The notes beneath the pieces are model-generated. The model was not told where the DNA came from, made no database searches, and saw only the letters and a program-made list of their open reading frames with translations. Below, in pieces: positions 1 to 8,203 of a stretch of 35,683 nucleotides of DNA; within the stretch, counting starts at the first letter, position 1; the number at the start of each line of letters is the position of its first letter. Source of the stretch: an uncultured Anaerolineales bacterium (GTDB lineage Bacteria > Chloroflexota > Anaerolineae > Anaerolineales > UBA4823); contig CALFWB010000019.1 in assembly GCA_937928795.1 (NCBI GenBank), forward strand, positions 1 through 35,683, written 5' to 3'. The position numbers and the translations under genes are program-made.

Positions 1-17
1 GGGAGAGGGGAGCATGC

Positions 18-53
18 CCTCACCCCCGGCCCCTCTCCCAGGGGGAGAGGGGA
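18..53. repeat. GC-rich dispersed palindromic repeat (CCCTCACCC / CCCCTCTCCC type)
   Basis: A CCCTCACCC box is followed by the palindrome CCCCTCTCCC-A-GGGGGAGAGGGG. A related, longer copy sits inside a coding region at 26912-26990, so at least two diverged copies occur in the window. Repeats of this kind are known as dispersed intergenic elements in several bacterial groups, from general knowledge. The left end may be cut by the window edge. Confidence 0.6.
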
Positions 54-102
54 GTAACGGCGACGAATGCGGGTCTCGGTACGGGCTGATGCCCTGCGAC
101 AA

Positions 103-205
103 GGTTTCGACAAGCTCAACCTATCAGCTCAGGGCGGCGCCCTACTCAACCCGCGCCAAAAGCCCGCGGGTTGAGTAGCGGAACGCAGTGGAGTGTATCG
201 AAACC
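103..205. repeat. Nested inverted repeat
   Basis: The inner stem is perfect: CTACTCAACCCGCG at 142-155 pairs with its exact complement at 165-178 around a 9-base loop. The flanks GGTTTCGACAAGCTCAAC (103-120) and a GTTGAG...ATCGAAACC segment ending at 205 form a looser outer inverted repeat. This resembles a small non-coding palindromic element. No open frame or transposase is associated. Confidence 0.55.
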
Positions 206-247
206 CGCACGGCGCATGTCGAGACCTGCCCCACCTCAATCAAAGCC

Positions 248-280
248 GTTGAGCGACCCCGTTCGATGGGATCGCTCAAC
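248..280. repeat. Palindrome, possible RNA hairpin
   Basis: GTTGAGCGA (248-256) and TCGCTCAAC (272-280) pair perfectly, with further CCC/GGG pairing inside. It lies about 50 bases past the GltD-like stop codon on that gene's strand. It has no following T-run, so a terminator role is only possible. Confidence 0.45.
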
Positions 281-327
281 AGCAACGAAAGGAGGAAGGA
301 GAGACGGCAACGAGCTAGAGTGGCTCG

Positions 328-1770
328 CTACTTGCTCTGGAGATATTGGTGAATGCCAGCAGCGGCTTTCCGACCGGCAACCATGGCGGTCACGACCAAA
401 TCGGGGCCGGTGACATCATCGCCGCCGGCAAAGACCCCCGGTCGAGTGGTGGCGCCCGTTTCCTGATCGACCACAATCAAGCCCCAATTGCGCGTCTCTA
501 AACCGGGTGTGGTTTCGCCGATAATCGGATCGGGCCAATAGCCGAGGGCGAGAATTGCCGTGTCCGCTTCGACAATGAAGTTGCTGCCTTCGATCGGCAC
601 CGGTTTGCGGCGCCCTTTGGCGTCAGGTTCGCCCAACTGCATGCGGATACATTCGATTTGGGCAAGGCGCCCATCTGGGCCGGCGATGAAGCGCACCGGC
701 TGGGTGAGGAAGTGATAAACAGCGCCTTCCTCTTTAGCCAACTCACGGTCATGCCGTCCACCGGGCATTTCGCGCTCGGTGCGCCGGTAAAGACAAAAGA
801 CCTCTTCAGCCCCCATGCGCAAAGCCGTGCGCAGACAATCAGAGGCGGTATCCCCTCCGCCGATAACAGCAACTTTGCGCCCAATGGTTGGTCGTTCGCG
901 CATGTGTTCGGGCAGCAATTCCAAATCGACGTTCGCTCGCGCCAGAAAATCGGTTGCTTTATACACGCCGGGTAAATCTTCGCCCGGCACTTCCATCGGG
1001 GCATCGATCTCCGCCCCTACGCCGACAAAGACCGCGTCAAAGCCTTCGGCAAACAAGTCGTCAATCGTTTTATCCTTGCCGATATAGGTATTGCCGACAA
1101 ATTTAACTCCCGCCCGCTCGAAATCTCCCCAACGGGCAAAGACAACATCTTTGGAAAGTTTGAAATTGGGAATACCATAGACCAACAAACCGCCCGGGGC
1201 GGGTTTCATGTCGAAAATGGTTACTTCGTGACCGCGCTGCACCAGTTGTTCAGCACAGGCAAGGCCGGCTGGGCCGGCGCCAACAATGGCAACCCGTTTT
1301 CCGGTCGGCGCACCGACTGGAATTTCGACCCCGACGGTTTTGCGCTCATAACAGGCAACGAAAGCTTCCAATGCCCCGGTTAAAACCGCTTCGCCGTATT
1401 TGTTACGCACACAGGAATTTTGGCAGAGTTGCTCGTGCGGGCAAACCCGACCGCAGATTTCGGGGAAAGAGCTGGTTTGCCGATAGAGCTTGGCTGCCTC
1501 GAGGAATTGCCCTTGCTCAATCAACCACATTGCAGAGGGAATATCATTGTGAGCCGGGCAAGCCGTCACACAGGCGGCCGGGTCGGGACAATGCACGCAG
1601 CGAGAAGCCTCGAACATTGCCCTTTCGGGGGTAAGGGGGATTAAGACATCATCAAAATCGCAAATCCGCTCCTTGGGGTTGCGTTGTTCTAAATCCTCGG
1701 TTGGGATATGGGCGCGATATTTACGGTCAATCGCTAAGAATTCGCTTGGAATAGCTTGCATCGTTAACAT
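328..1770 (-). CDS. GltD-like NAD(P)H-dependent FeS flavoprotein (glutamate synthase small-subunit family)
   Basis: A cytoplasmic flavoprotein that passes electrons between NAD(P)H, FAD and [4Fe-4S] clusters. The N-terminal cluster-binding domain shows CVHC...CVTACP near residues 58-72 and CGRVCPHEQLC further on. An FAD-binding VAIVGAGPAGL motif and an NAD(P)-binding VAVIGGGDTASD motif follow. About 480 residues is normal for stand-alone GltD/SudA/PreT-type proteins. No glutamate synthase large subunit is nearby. It stands divergent from the hdr operon, and a homologous module is fused inside the HdrA protein at 8204-12706, so it probably serves as the NAD(P)H module of the Hdr system rather than in ammonia assimilation (inference). 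The ATG at 1770 lies only 2 bases from GGAG; an in-frame ATG at 1761 lies 11 bases away and is an alternative start. Confidence 0.9.
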   Translation of the reverse strand: MLTMQAIPSEFLAIDRKYRAHIPTEDLEQRNPKERICDFDDVLIPLTPERAMFEASRCVHCPDPAACVTACPAHNDIPSAMWLIEQGQFLEAAKLYRQTSSFPEICGRVCPHEQLCQNSCVRNKYGEAVLTGALEAFVACYERKTVGVEIPVGAPTGKRVAIVGAGPAGLACAEQLVQRGHEVTIFDMKPAPGGLLVYGIPNFKLSKDVVFARWGDFERAGVKFVGNTYIGKDKTIDDLFAEGFDAVFVGVGAEIDAPMEVPGEDLPGVYKATDFLARANVDLELLPEHMRERPTIGRKVAVIGGGDTASDCLRTALRMGAEEVFCLYRRTEREMPGGRHDRELAKEEGAVYHFLTQPVRFIAGPDGRLAQIECIRMQLGEPDAKGRRKPVPIEGSNFIVEADTAILALGYWPDPIIGETTPGLETRNWGLIVVDQETGATTRPGVFAGGDDVTGPDLVVTAMVAGRKAAAGIHQYLQSK

Positions 1771-1803
1771 CTCTCCTTTCTACCATTGTTGCTGCGTGAT
1801 ATG

Positions 1804-1833
1804 ATAATAACGATAAAAGAGGTTTAATTTCAG
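1804..1833 (-). promoter_or_regulatory. Candidate promoter for the GltD-like gene
   Basis: On the minus strand CTGAAA (1828-1833) and TATTAT (1804-1809) are separated by 18 bases. The -10 box matches 5 of 6 consensus positions and the -35 box is weaker. The predicted start, near 1797, puts the palindrome at 1854-1869 about 64 bases upstream, close to the spacing of class I CRP activation. Confidence 0.35.
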
Positions 1834-1853
1834 TCATGGATGTCACGTCTTTT

Positions 1854-1869
1854 CGTGAAGCTTGTCACA
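1854..1869. promoter_or_regulatory. CRP/FNR-family operator-like palindrome
   Basis: CGTGAAGCTTGTCACA fits the TGTGA-N6-TCACA pattern at 9 of 10 defined positions. An additional TCACG half-site lies just to the left at 1843-1847. It sits between the two divergent redox transcripts. A perfect version of the pattern occurs at 17043-17058. The identity of the regulator is unknown. Confidence 0.4.
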
Positions 1870-2069
1870 ACGCAGGTTGCCAACTTAGATGTCGTTTTAA
1901 GACTCTTGTCAGGGGGAAATTAAGGTTAAGGACTGAGTGAGTCGCTCTCCTCTTCCGCTGCAAACTCTCCGAACGCTAAACCCAAAACTCAAACCTCCTT
2001 AGATTGTGAAACCTTGCGCCATGATCCCTGATTTTCTTCCTCTTGGTGGCATGATTTTCGTCTTTGGTC

Positions 2070-2097
2070 TTGATTATCTATTACAGATTACTTTACT
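2070..2097 (+). promoter_or_regulatory. Weak candidate promoter for the hdr operon
   Basis: TTGATT at 2070-2075 and TTTACT at 2092-2097 are separated by 16 bases. Both boxes deviate from consensus. It would give a leader of about 170 bases ahead of hdrC. I found nothing better in the upstream region. Confidence 0.2.
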
Positions 2098-2274
2098 CTG
2101 AATTTGGGCGATAATCAAAACAATCCAGAACGGTTGTACTTTTAGAGGTGGTTGATGGCGGTTCCTTTTTCCCGTAGTCTATGGCTGGCTTTTGTTCATG
2201 TAGCTTTTGCCCTGCCTGAAGAGTCACTGTGTGTGCTCCTCAGCGGGACATCACGGTTTTAAGAAGGCGGTGCG

Positions 2275-2679
2275 ATGCGTACAAAACTCTCTCTCCAAAC
2301 CGTTCGCGGTGAGTTTGTCAACCGCATTGAAACCATCAGCGGTCAAAGTTTATTAGCCTGTAACCAGTGCGGCAAGTGCAGCGCCGGCTGCCCGGTTGCC
2401 TTCAGCATGGATATCCTACCCAATCAAGTGATCCGTATGGCACAACTCGGCATGGAGGATGTCCTCCAAGCCCAGACCATCTGGACTTGTGCAGCCTGCC
2501 TAACCTGCGTCTCGCGCTGCCCCAAGGGCATTGATCTGCCACGCGTGATGGAAGCGTTGCGCCAAATTTACATGGAAAGGTTTGGCAATGTGTTAGACGC
2601 CGATCAGATTGCCCCTGAACAGGCAGCCGAGATGCCGCAACTGGCGATCATCGGGGGCTTCCGCAAGTATTCTGTTTAG
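2275..2679 (+). CDS. hdrC: HdrC-like subunit, first copy
   Basis: A small cytoplasmic electron-transfer protein that wires an HdrA flavoprotein to HdrB. Two complete [4Fe-4S] motifs are visible: C29-x2-C32-x2-C35-x3-C39-P and C72-x2-C75-x2-C78-x3-C82-P. At 134 residues it is a short HdrC, containing little beyond the two-cluster core. The start is supported by AAGGCGG a few bases upstream. It opens an operon with hdrB 11 bases downstream. In methanogens HdrC belongs to heterodisulfide reductase; here no methanogenesis gene is present, so the final acceptor differs. Confidence 0.92.
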   Translation: MRTKLSLQTVRGEFVNRIETISGQSLLACNQCGKCSAGCPVAFSMDILPNQVIRMAQLGMEDVLQAQTIWTCAACLTCVSRCPKGIDLPRVMEALRQIYMERFGNVLDADQIAPEQAAEMPQLAIIGGFRKYSV

Positions 2680-2690
2680 GAGAGGAAAGC

Positions 2691-3560
2691 ATGGCGATCC
2701 CCTATTTTCCCGGCTGTACCCTATCGACCAAAGCCAACGGATATGACCGCTCCGGGCGGGCGGTGGCGCAAGCGCTTGGGCTGGAGTTTCAAGAGCTGGA
2801 TGAGTGGCAATGTTGTGGCGCAACCTTCCCGCTTGCTACCGATAACGCCATGGCGCTCATTGCCCCCACGCGCCTGCTACGCCAAGCCCAAGAAGCCGGC
2901 GGACAGGTGACCACCTTATGCGCCGTCTGTTTTCACGTCTTGCGCCGCACGCAAAACTTCCTCCAAGGACATCCCGATGCCCTTGAACGCATTAATTGGT
3001 TTACCGAAGAGCCCTATCTGGGCAATGTGCGCGTCACCCACTTCCTAGAACTGCTGCGCGATCAACTCACCTGGGAAAACCTGCGCGCCAAAGTGGCACA
3101 ACCCCTCAAGGGCTTAAGGGTTGCCCCCTATTATGGGTGCTTGTTGCTGCGCCCCCAAAGCGAAATCTGCTTAGATGACCCCGATGACCCCCACATCTTA
3201 CACGATTGTTTGGCAGCCTTGGGCTGCGAGGTGATTACGTTCCCGTATCAATCCGAGTGTTGTGGATCGTATTTGGCGGTCAACAAGCCTGAGGTGCCGC
3301 AGCAGTTAGCCCAAGACATTCTCGCTTCTGCGCAACGGCATGGGGCGCAAGCGATCGTCACGGCTTGTCCGCTTTGTCAATACAACCTCGATTACCCGCA
3401 GCAATCGGTCAGTGGCTGGGCGCTCAAACCCTTGCCGGTGCTGTATTTCACCCAGTTAATGGCGGTGGCGTTGGGCTTGCCCGGCGAGGTTTGGGGCATG
3501 GAAGAGCACATTGTCGATCCGCTCCCACTCTTTGCACCCTATGGCGCAACCGTTGCCTAA
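2691..3560 (+). CDS. hdrB: HdrB-like subunit, first copy
   Basis: This is the subunit that in heterodisulfide reductases carries the noncubane [4Fe-4S] disulfide-reducing centres. Both CCG domains are complete: C9, C41-C42, C77-x2-C80 in the N-half, and C150, C190-C191, C226-x2-C229 in the C-half. The 289 residues match the family length. AGGAGAGGAAAGC precedes the ATG. All ligands for two noncubane clusters are present, so it should be catalytically competent toward a disulfide or equivalent two-electron acceptor. The true substrate cannot be read from the sequence. Confidence 0.92.
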   Translation: MAIPYFPGCTLSTKANGYDRSGRAVAQALGLEFQELDEWQCCGATFPLATDNAMALIAPTRLLRQAQEAGGQVTTLCAVCFHVLRRTQNFLQGHPDALERINWFTEEPYLGNVRVTHFLELLRDQLTWENLRAKVAQPLKGLRVAPYYGCLLLRPQSEICLDDPDDPHILHDCLAALGCEVITFPYQSECCGSYLAVNKPEVPQQLAQDILASAQRHGAQAIVTACPLCQYNLDYPQQSVSGWALKPLPVLYFTQLMAVALGLPGEVWGMEEHIVDPLPLFAPYGATVA

Positions 3561-3583
3561 CAGATGGACGGGAGGAAGCGTTA

Positions 3584-4987
3584 ATGATCGAAAGAGCGTT
3601 GGTGGTTGGAGCAGGAATTGCCGGCATTCAAGCCGCTTTGGATATTGCCAACAGCGGCTATGAAGTGGTATTGGTCGAACGCGAGCCCTCGATTGGCGGG
3701 CACATGGCTCAACTCTCGGAGACCTTTCCCACCCTAGACTGCTCGCAGTGCATTCTCACCCCCCGCACAGTGGAGACTGGCAAGCACGAGAATATCCGCC
3801 TCTACACCTATAGCGAAATCGACTCTGTGCAACGGGACGAAAACGGTGATTTCTGCGTGCGCATCCGCCGCAAAGCAGCTTATGTCGATTGGGATATCTG
3901 CACCGGTTGCGGCGTTTGCCAAGAAAAGTGTCCGTTCAAGGTTGAGTCACTTTTCGAGCGCGGCATCGGCACGCGCAAGGTGATTTATACCCTCTCGCCG
4001 CAAGCTGTGCCTAATAAACCAGTGATCGATGCCGAAAACTGCCGCTATCTGCAATCCAAATGGGATATCGAAGCCGGGCGGGTGCCTGCGGTGGACGCCA
4101 AGGGCAATCCCGCCAAGCCCAAATGCGGCGCGTGCGAGAAGTTCTGTCCCACCGGCGCCATCCAATGGGATCAGAGCGATACTTTCTACGAAGAAAAGGT
4201 CGGCGCGGTGATCCTCGCCACCGGCTATGACCTTTTTCCCCAATCTCGCCTGCCTGAATACGGCGGCGGCAAAATTCCCGATGTGATCGATGGCTTGGCT
4301 TTTGAGCGCTTATTAGCTGCCAGCGGGCCAACGGCTGGGAAAATCTTGCGTCCCTCGGACGGCAAGCCGCCACTGGAAGTTGTCTTCGTCCAATGCAGTG
4401 GCTCGCGCGATCCTGAACGCGGTGTCCCCTACTGCTCGAAAATCTGCTGCATGTACACAGCCAAGCAGGCAATCCTCTATAAACACCGCTTGCACGAAGG
4501 TCAGGCTTATGTGTTCTATATTGACGTGCGCGCCGGCGGTAAAGGTTATGAAGAATTTGTCAACCGAGCGATGGAGGAAGACGGCGTCATCTATCTGCGC
4601 GGCAAGGTGAGCAAGCTCTTCCGCGAAGGCGACAAGGTGATCGTCAAGGGTGTGGATACGCTCAGCAACCGCACGGTAGAAATCGCTGCCGATTTGGTGG
4701 TTTTGGCGACTGCCGTCATCCCGCGGCTGACCAACCCTCAAGTGGCAGAATTGTTTGGCGTGCCCTGTGATGAAAATGGCTTTTATTGCGCTGCCAACGA
4801 GGAGTTAGACCCGGTCCTGAGCCTTGCCCCGCGCGTCTTCATGGCTGGCACAGCCCTAGGTCCCAAAGATATTCCTGAAACGGTTGCCCAAGCCAGCGGC
4901 GCCGCTGCCAAAGTGCTTGCCCTCTTTCAAAAGCAGCGCCGGGTTTACAAGGAAGCACAAGCTGCTCTAGAAGCCGTGGGTGACTGA
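3584..4987 (+). CDS. HdrA' flavoprotein: HdrA lacking the N-terminal domain and C-terminal ferredoxin
   Basis: An FAD protein of the HdrA family, 467 residues. It begins directly at the FAD motif (VVGAGIAGIQ, residues 7-16) and has the HdrA signature DCSQC (C53, C56). An inserted cluster C106-C109-C112-C116 follows, then a second set C153, C181, C184, C188. The HdrA core signature QCSGSRD...YCSKICCMY is present. It lacks the GVFVCHCG N-terminal domain and the C-terminal two-cluster ferredoxin of full HdrA. Both are present in the next gene, so the two probably work as a pair. GGAGG at 3571-3575 supports the ATG at 3584. An upstream in-frame extension would overlap hdrB out of frame and was not used. 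Confidence 0.88.
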   Translation: MIERALVVGAGIAGIQAALDIANSGYEVVLVEREPSIGGHMAQLSETFPTLDCSQCILTPRTVETGKHENIRLYTYSEIDSVQRDENGDFCVRIRRKAAYVDWDICTGCGVCQEKCPFKVESLFERGIGTRKVIYTLSPQAVPNKPVIDAENCRYLQSKWDIEAGRVPAVDAKGNPAKPKCGACEKFCPTGAIQWDQSDTFYEEKVGAVILATGYDLFPQSRLPEYGGGKIPDVIDGLAFERLLAASGPTAGKILRPSDGKPPLEVVFVQCSGSRDPERGVPYCSKICCMYTAKQAILYKHRLHEGQAYVFYIDVRAGGKGYEEFVNRAMEEDGVIYLRGKVSKLFREGDKVIVKGVDTLSNRTVEIAADLVVLATAVIPRLTNPQVAELFGVPCDENGFYCAANEELDPVLSLAPRVFMAGTALGPKDIPETVAQASGAAAKVLALFQKQRRVYKEAQAALEAVGD

Positions 4988-4998
4988 GGAGAAGTTCG

Positions 4999-6738
4999 AT
5001 GAGTCGGATTGGAGTTTTTGTCTGTCACTGTGGACATAACATTGCCGGGACGGTGGATGTCAAGGCGGTGGTCGAGCAATTGCAGCGCAACGGCGATGTG
5101 GTGTTCGCAATTGACTATAAGTATATGTGTTCCGACCCTGGGCAGCAATTGATTCGCGAAAGCATCGCCAAGTATCAACTGGACGGCGTGGTGGTGGCAG
5201 CTTGCTCCCCCGCCATGCACGAATCAACCTTCCGCCGTACGGTTGAGATTGCCGGACTGAACGGCTACCGCTGTGAGTCGGCAAACATCCGCGAGCAGGT
5301 CTCGTGGGTTCATCAGCAAGATAAAGTGGCTGCTACCCAAAAGGCGGTTGAAATTGCCGAGTCGATTGTTGAGAAGGTGAAGCGCAACGAGGCATTAGAG
5401 CCTCTGGTTTTGCCCCTCACCCATCGCACACTGGTGATCGGCGGTGGAATTGCAGGAATGCAAGCTGCCCTTGACATCGCCGAAGCTGGTTACCCAGTTA
5501 TCCTGATCGAGCGCCAAGACCATCTCGGCGGGCGCATGGCGGAACTGAGCGGCAGTTACCTGAACTTTCAAGCTGCCCCCGATTTGCTGGAGCGGAAGAC
5601 CCAACAGGTTCTCACTCATCCTAACATTCAGACCCTCCTAAACGCCGAGGTGACAAGCTTGTCGGGCTATGTGGGTAATTTTCGCGTCCAAGTCAAGCAG
5701 AAGGCTGACGCTGCGGAGTCGCCCGTGATGCCCTTAGATGAGCTGCAGCCGCTGAGCTTTACCTTTGATGTGGGTGCCATTGTGGTCGCTACCGGTTGGC
5801 AACCCTATGACCGCGCCCGCTTGCCCGAATACGGCGGGGTGGAAATTCCCGATGTGGTGGATGGCTTGACCTTCGAGAAGATGCTGCGCCAAGGCGATGG
5901 GATTCGGCGTCCCTCAGATGGCAAGCTCGCCCGTGAGGTGGTCTTTGTGCAGTGCGCCGGCTCGCGCGACCCCGAACATGGCGTCTCATATTGCTCGAAG
6001 GTTTGTTGTATGTATGTTGCCAAGCAAGCCATGCTGTACAAAGAACGCGTCCCGGATGGGCAGGCCTATGTTTTCTATATTGACATCCGCTCGGCGGGCA
6101 AGAATTACGATGAATACGTGCAACGCGCCATGATCGATTACGGTGTGCTGTATTTGCGCGGCAAAGTCAGCCGTATCTTCCGCGAGGGCGGTCAGACGGT
6201 GGTTTGGGGCAGCGATACCCTGACCGGGCGGGCGGTGGAGATCGCCGCCGATCTGGTCGTTTTGGCAACCCCTATGTTTCCCTCCAGCGGGTCGATTGAA
6301 CTCGGTCAATTGCTGCACATCAGCACCGATGGCTATGGCTTTTTCAACGAAGCGCACCCGAAACTGCGCCCGGTGGAAACCCTGACAGCCGGCATTTACC
6401 TCGCTGGCGTGGCGCAGGGTCCAAAAGATATTCCCGAAAGCGTCTCACAGGCGTCCGGTGCCGCAGCCAAGGTCTTACAGCTCTTTTCCAAAAATGAGAT
6501 GACCGCCTCGCCGTTGGTTGCCAGCGTGATCGAAGAGCTGTGCGCTGCTTGTGGCGCGTGCGTCAAGGTTTGTCCCTATGGGGCGCGCCAGATTCATCCC
6601 ATCTGGAACTACGCCACCGTCAACGCTGCCTTGTGCCAAGGGTGTGGCGCCTGCGTGGTTGCCTGTCCCAACAAAGCCAGCCAGGTGCGCAACTGGCGGG
6701 TCGAACAGGTGCTGGGGATGGTAGACAAGCTGTTGTGA
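4999..6738 (+). CDS. hdrA: HdrA'' flavoprotein: HdrA with N-terminal domain and C-terminal ferredoxin
   Basis: A 579-residue HdrA-type FAD protein. It starts with the N-terminal HdrA domain (VFVCHCG, C9 and C11). The FAD motif TLVIGGGIAGMQ lies near residue 148, and the QCAGSRD...YCSKVCCMY core follows. It ends with two [4Fe-4S] motifs (CAACGACVKVCP and CQGCGACVVACP) near residues 515-560. Where HdrA' has TLDCSQC, this protein has LNFQAAPDL, so that cysteine pair is missing. It lies 11 bases after hdrA' and 7 before the second hdrC. In HdrABC complexes the HdrA flavin is the bifurcation site; which of the two flavins here has that role is open. Confidence 0.88.
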   Translation: MSRIGVFVCHCGHNIAGTVDVKAVVEQLQRNGDVVFAIDYKYMCSDPGQQLIRESIAKYQLDGVVVAACSPAMHESTFRRTVEIAGLNGYRCESANIREQVSWVHQQDKVAATQKAVEIAESIVEKVKRNEALEPLVLPLTHRTLVIGGGIAGMQAALDIAEAGYPVILIERQDHLGGRMAELSGSYLNFQAAPDLLERKTQQVLTHPNIQTLLNAEVTSLSGYVGNFRVQVKQKADAAESPVMPLDELQPLSFTFDVGAIVVATGWQPYDRARLPEYGGVEIPDVVDGLTFEKMLRQGDGIRRPSDGKLAREVVFVQCAGSRDPEHGVSYCSKVCCMYVAKQAMLYKERVPDGQAYVFYIDIRSAGKNYDEYVQRAMIDYGVLYLRGKVSRIFREGGQTVVWGSDTLTGRAVEIAADLVVLATPMFPSSGSIELGQLLHISTDGYGFFNEAHPKLRPVETLTAGIYLAGVAQGPKDIPESVSQASGAAAKVLQLFSKNEMTASPLVASVIEELCAACGACVKVCPYGARQIHPIWNYATVNAALCQGCGACVVACPNKASQVRNWRVEQVLGMVDKLL

Positions 6739-6745
6739 GGCAATT

Positions 6746-7315
6746 ATGCAAGACTTTATGACAGAAATGAGCACTTTATCCGAGCAACCGATATCGCTGT
6801 GCTTCCACTGCCATAAATGCACAGCCGGGTGTCCGGTGGTGGCGGAGATGGAGTACGGGCCGGACCGCATTCTACGCATGGTGCAGTTAGGCGAGCGTGA
6901 GAGATTGCTCCAAAGCCGCGATATCTGGCTGTGCGCCGCTTGTGAGACCTGTGGCACGCGCTGCCCTAATGAGATTGACATCGCTAAGGTAATGGATGCC
7001 CTGCGCATGGAAGCCCTGCGCAGCGGAATCGCTCCTGCGGAGCCGGATGCAGCCAAATTCCACAAGCTCTTCTTGTTTGTAGTGCAAACCTTGGGGCGCA
7101 GTCATGAAGCCAGCCTGTTGATCGCCTATAAGCTCTGGACGATGAACCTTTTGGCGGATATGGATAGTGGCATGAAGCTGTTTCTAAAGGGCAAAGTGCC
7201 GCTCTTACCCAAAACGATCAAAGGGCGCCAGCAAGTCAAGCGCATCTTTGTCAAATCGGCCGAAGCCATGGCAAAAGGGCAGCCCAGCCCTACTCCCGCT
7301 CAGGAGGCAAAATGA
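6746..7315 (+). CDS. hdrC: HdrC-like subunit, second copy
   Basis: A second HdrC, 189 residues. Its [4Fe-4S] motifs are C19-x2-C22-x2-C25-x3-C29-P and C63-x2-C66-x2-C69-x3-C73-P. The extra 70 or so C-terminal residues compared with the first copy form a partly hydrophobic helical segment and a basic tail. Typical HdrC is of similar length, so the first copy is the unusually short one. GAGG precedes the start, and its stop overlaps the start of hdrB by four bases (ATGA), implying translational coupling. Confidence 0.92.
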   Translation: MQDFMTEMSTLSEQPISLCFHCHKCTAGCPVVAEMEYGPDRILRMVQLGERERLLQSRDIWLCAACETCGTRCPNEIDIAKVMDALRMEALRSGIAPAEPDAAKFHKLFLFVVQTLGRSHEASLLIAYKLWTMNLLADMDSGMKLFLKGKVPLLPKTIKGRQQVKRIFVKSAEAMAKGQPSPTPAQEAK

Positions 7316-8181
7316 ACGCTTACACGTATTATCCGGGTTGCAGCCTCGAATCGACCGCCTCCGAATATGACGCCTCGGTGCGAGCGGTATTTCAGGCTCT
7401 TGAAGTTGAATTGCATGAGCTTGAAGAGTGGAACTGCTGTGGTGCTTCTTCTGCCCATAGCGTCAATCCCCTGCTGGCGCTGGCTTTGCCAGCCCGCAAT
7501 TTAGCCTTAGCCCAACCGATCGGCTATGACCTTGTCATGCCCTGCGCAGCTTGCTTCAACCGCCACAAGAGCGCCGACCATGAACTGCGCCACAACCCCG
7601 AACGGCGTGAAGAACTCGAAGCGATTGTTGGCTTTACTTACGAAGGAAATGTCAACGTGCGTCCCTTGCTGGAGGTGCTGACTCTCGGCGTTGGACTTGA
7701 GCGCATTCGTGAGCGGGTGGTACTTCCTCTGGAGAGCTTGAGGGCGGTAGGCTATTACGGTTGTCTCTTGGTGCGTCCACCCGAAGTGACCCAGTTTGAA
7801 AATCCCGAAAACCCGCGCCTGATGAACCAACTGCTCGATACGCTTGGCGCCGAAGCTGTTGATTGGTCATATGCCACCGAATGCTGCGGTGGAGGGCTTT
7901 CGTTGACCAAATCGAACGTAGCCGCCCGCTTGGTGGACCGTTTGGTCGAACGCGCTCGCGAAGCCGGCGCCGAGGCGATTGTCACCAGTTGTCCCTTATG
8001 CCAAATCAACCTTGAAATGCGCCAAAGCGGTCAACATAAGATGCCCATCTTTTACTTTACCGAATTGATGGGCTTGTCTTTTGGATTGTCCGAAGCCGAA
8101 AGCTGGTGGAATAAACACTTGATCGACCCGCGACCCCTGCTGACAGAGAAAAACTTACTGAGCCAAGCGGTGGTCGGATGA
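7312..8181 (+). CDS. hdrB: HdrB-like subunit, second copy
   Basis: A second HdrB of 289 residues, the same length as the first but clearly diverged. Both CCG domains are intact: C10, C42-C43 and C78-x2-C81 in the N-half; YYGC, TECCGG and SCPLC in the C-half. It therefore keeps ligands for two noncubane clusters. It is coupled to the preceding hdrC by the ATGA overlap and followed after 22 bases by the giant HdrA fusion. Retention of a full ligand set in both copies suggests two active HdrBC arms rather than one degenerate duplicate. Confidence 0.92.
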   Translation: MNAYTYYPGCSLESTASEYDASVRAVFQALEVELHELEEWNCCGASSAHSVNPLLALALPARNLALAQPIGYDLVMPCAACFNRHKSADHELRHNPERREELEAIVGFTYEGNVNVRPLLEVLTLGVGLERIRERVVLPLESLRAVGYYGCLLVRPPEVTQFENPENPRLMNQLLDTLGAEAVDWSYATECCGGGLSLTKSNVAARLVDRLVERAREAGAEAIVTSCPLCQINLEMRQSGQHKMPIFYFTELMGLSFGLSEAESWWNKHLIDPRPLLTEKNLLSQAVVG

Positions 8182-8203
8182 GATTGGTCATGGGGAAGTG
8201 AGC

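Larger units (their letters stand above)
1..327. other. Gene-free repeat-rich stretch downstream of the GltD-like gene
   Basis: No convincing gene is visible here. The stretch holds three separate palindromic elements, at 18-53, 103-205 and 248-280, listed individually. The small open frames across it have no ribosome binding site and run through the repeats. It lies 3' of the leftward GltD-like gene. None of the hairpins is followed by a T-run on the minus strand, so no clear intrinsic terminator is called. Confidence 0.6.
1771..2274. other. Divergent promoter region between the GltD-like gene and hdrC
   Basis: This 504-base stretch separates the leftward GltD-like gene from the rightward hdr operon. 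It contains a CRP/FNR-like palindrome and one weak promoter candidate for each direction, listed separately. No conserved coding frame, riboswitch or tRNA was recognised. The segment 1920-2060 shows nothing I can assign. Confidence 0.6.

Noticed and set aside
328-1770. Glutamate synthase small subunit for ammonia assimilation
   Set aside because: No gltB is adjacent and the context is an Hdr redox cluster; the family is used widely as an NAD(P)H module.
3365-3583. Upstream extension of the HdrA' frame
   Set aside because: It overlaps hdrB in another frame, and the GGAGG site plus the FAD motif place the start at 3584.
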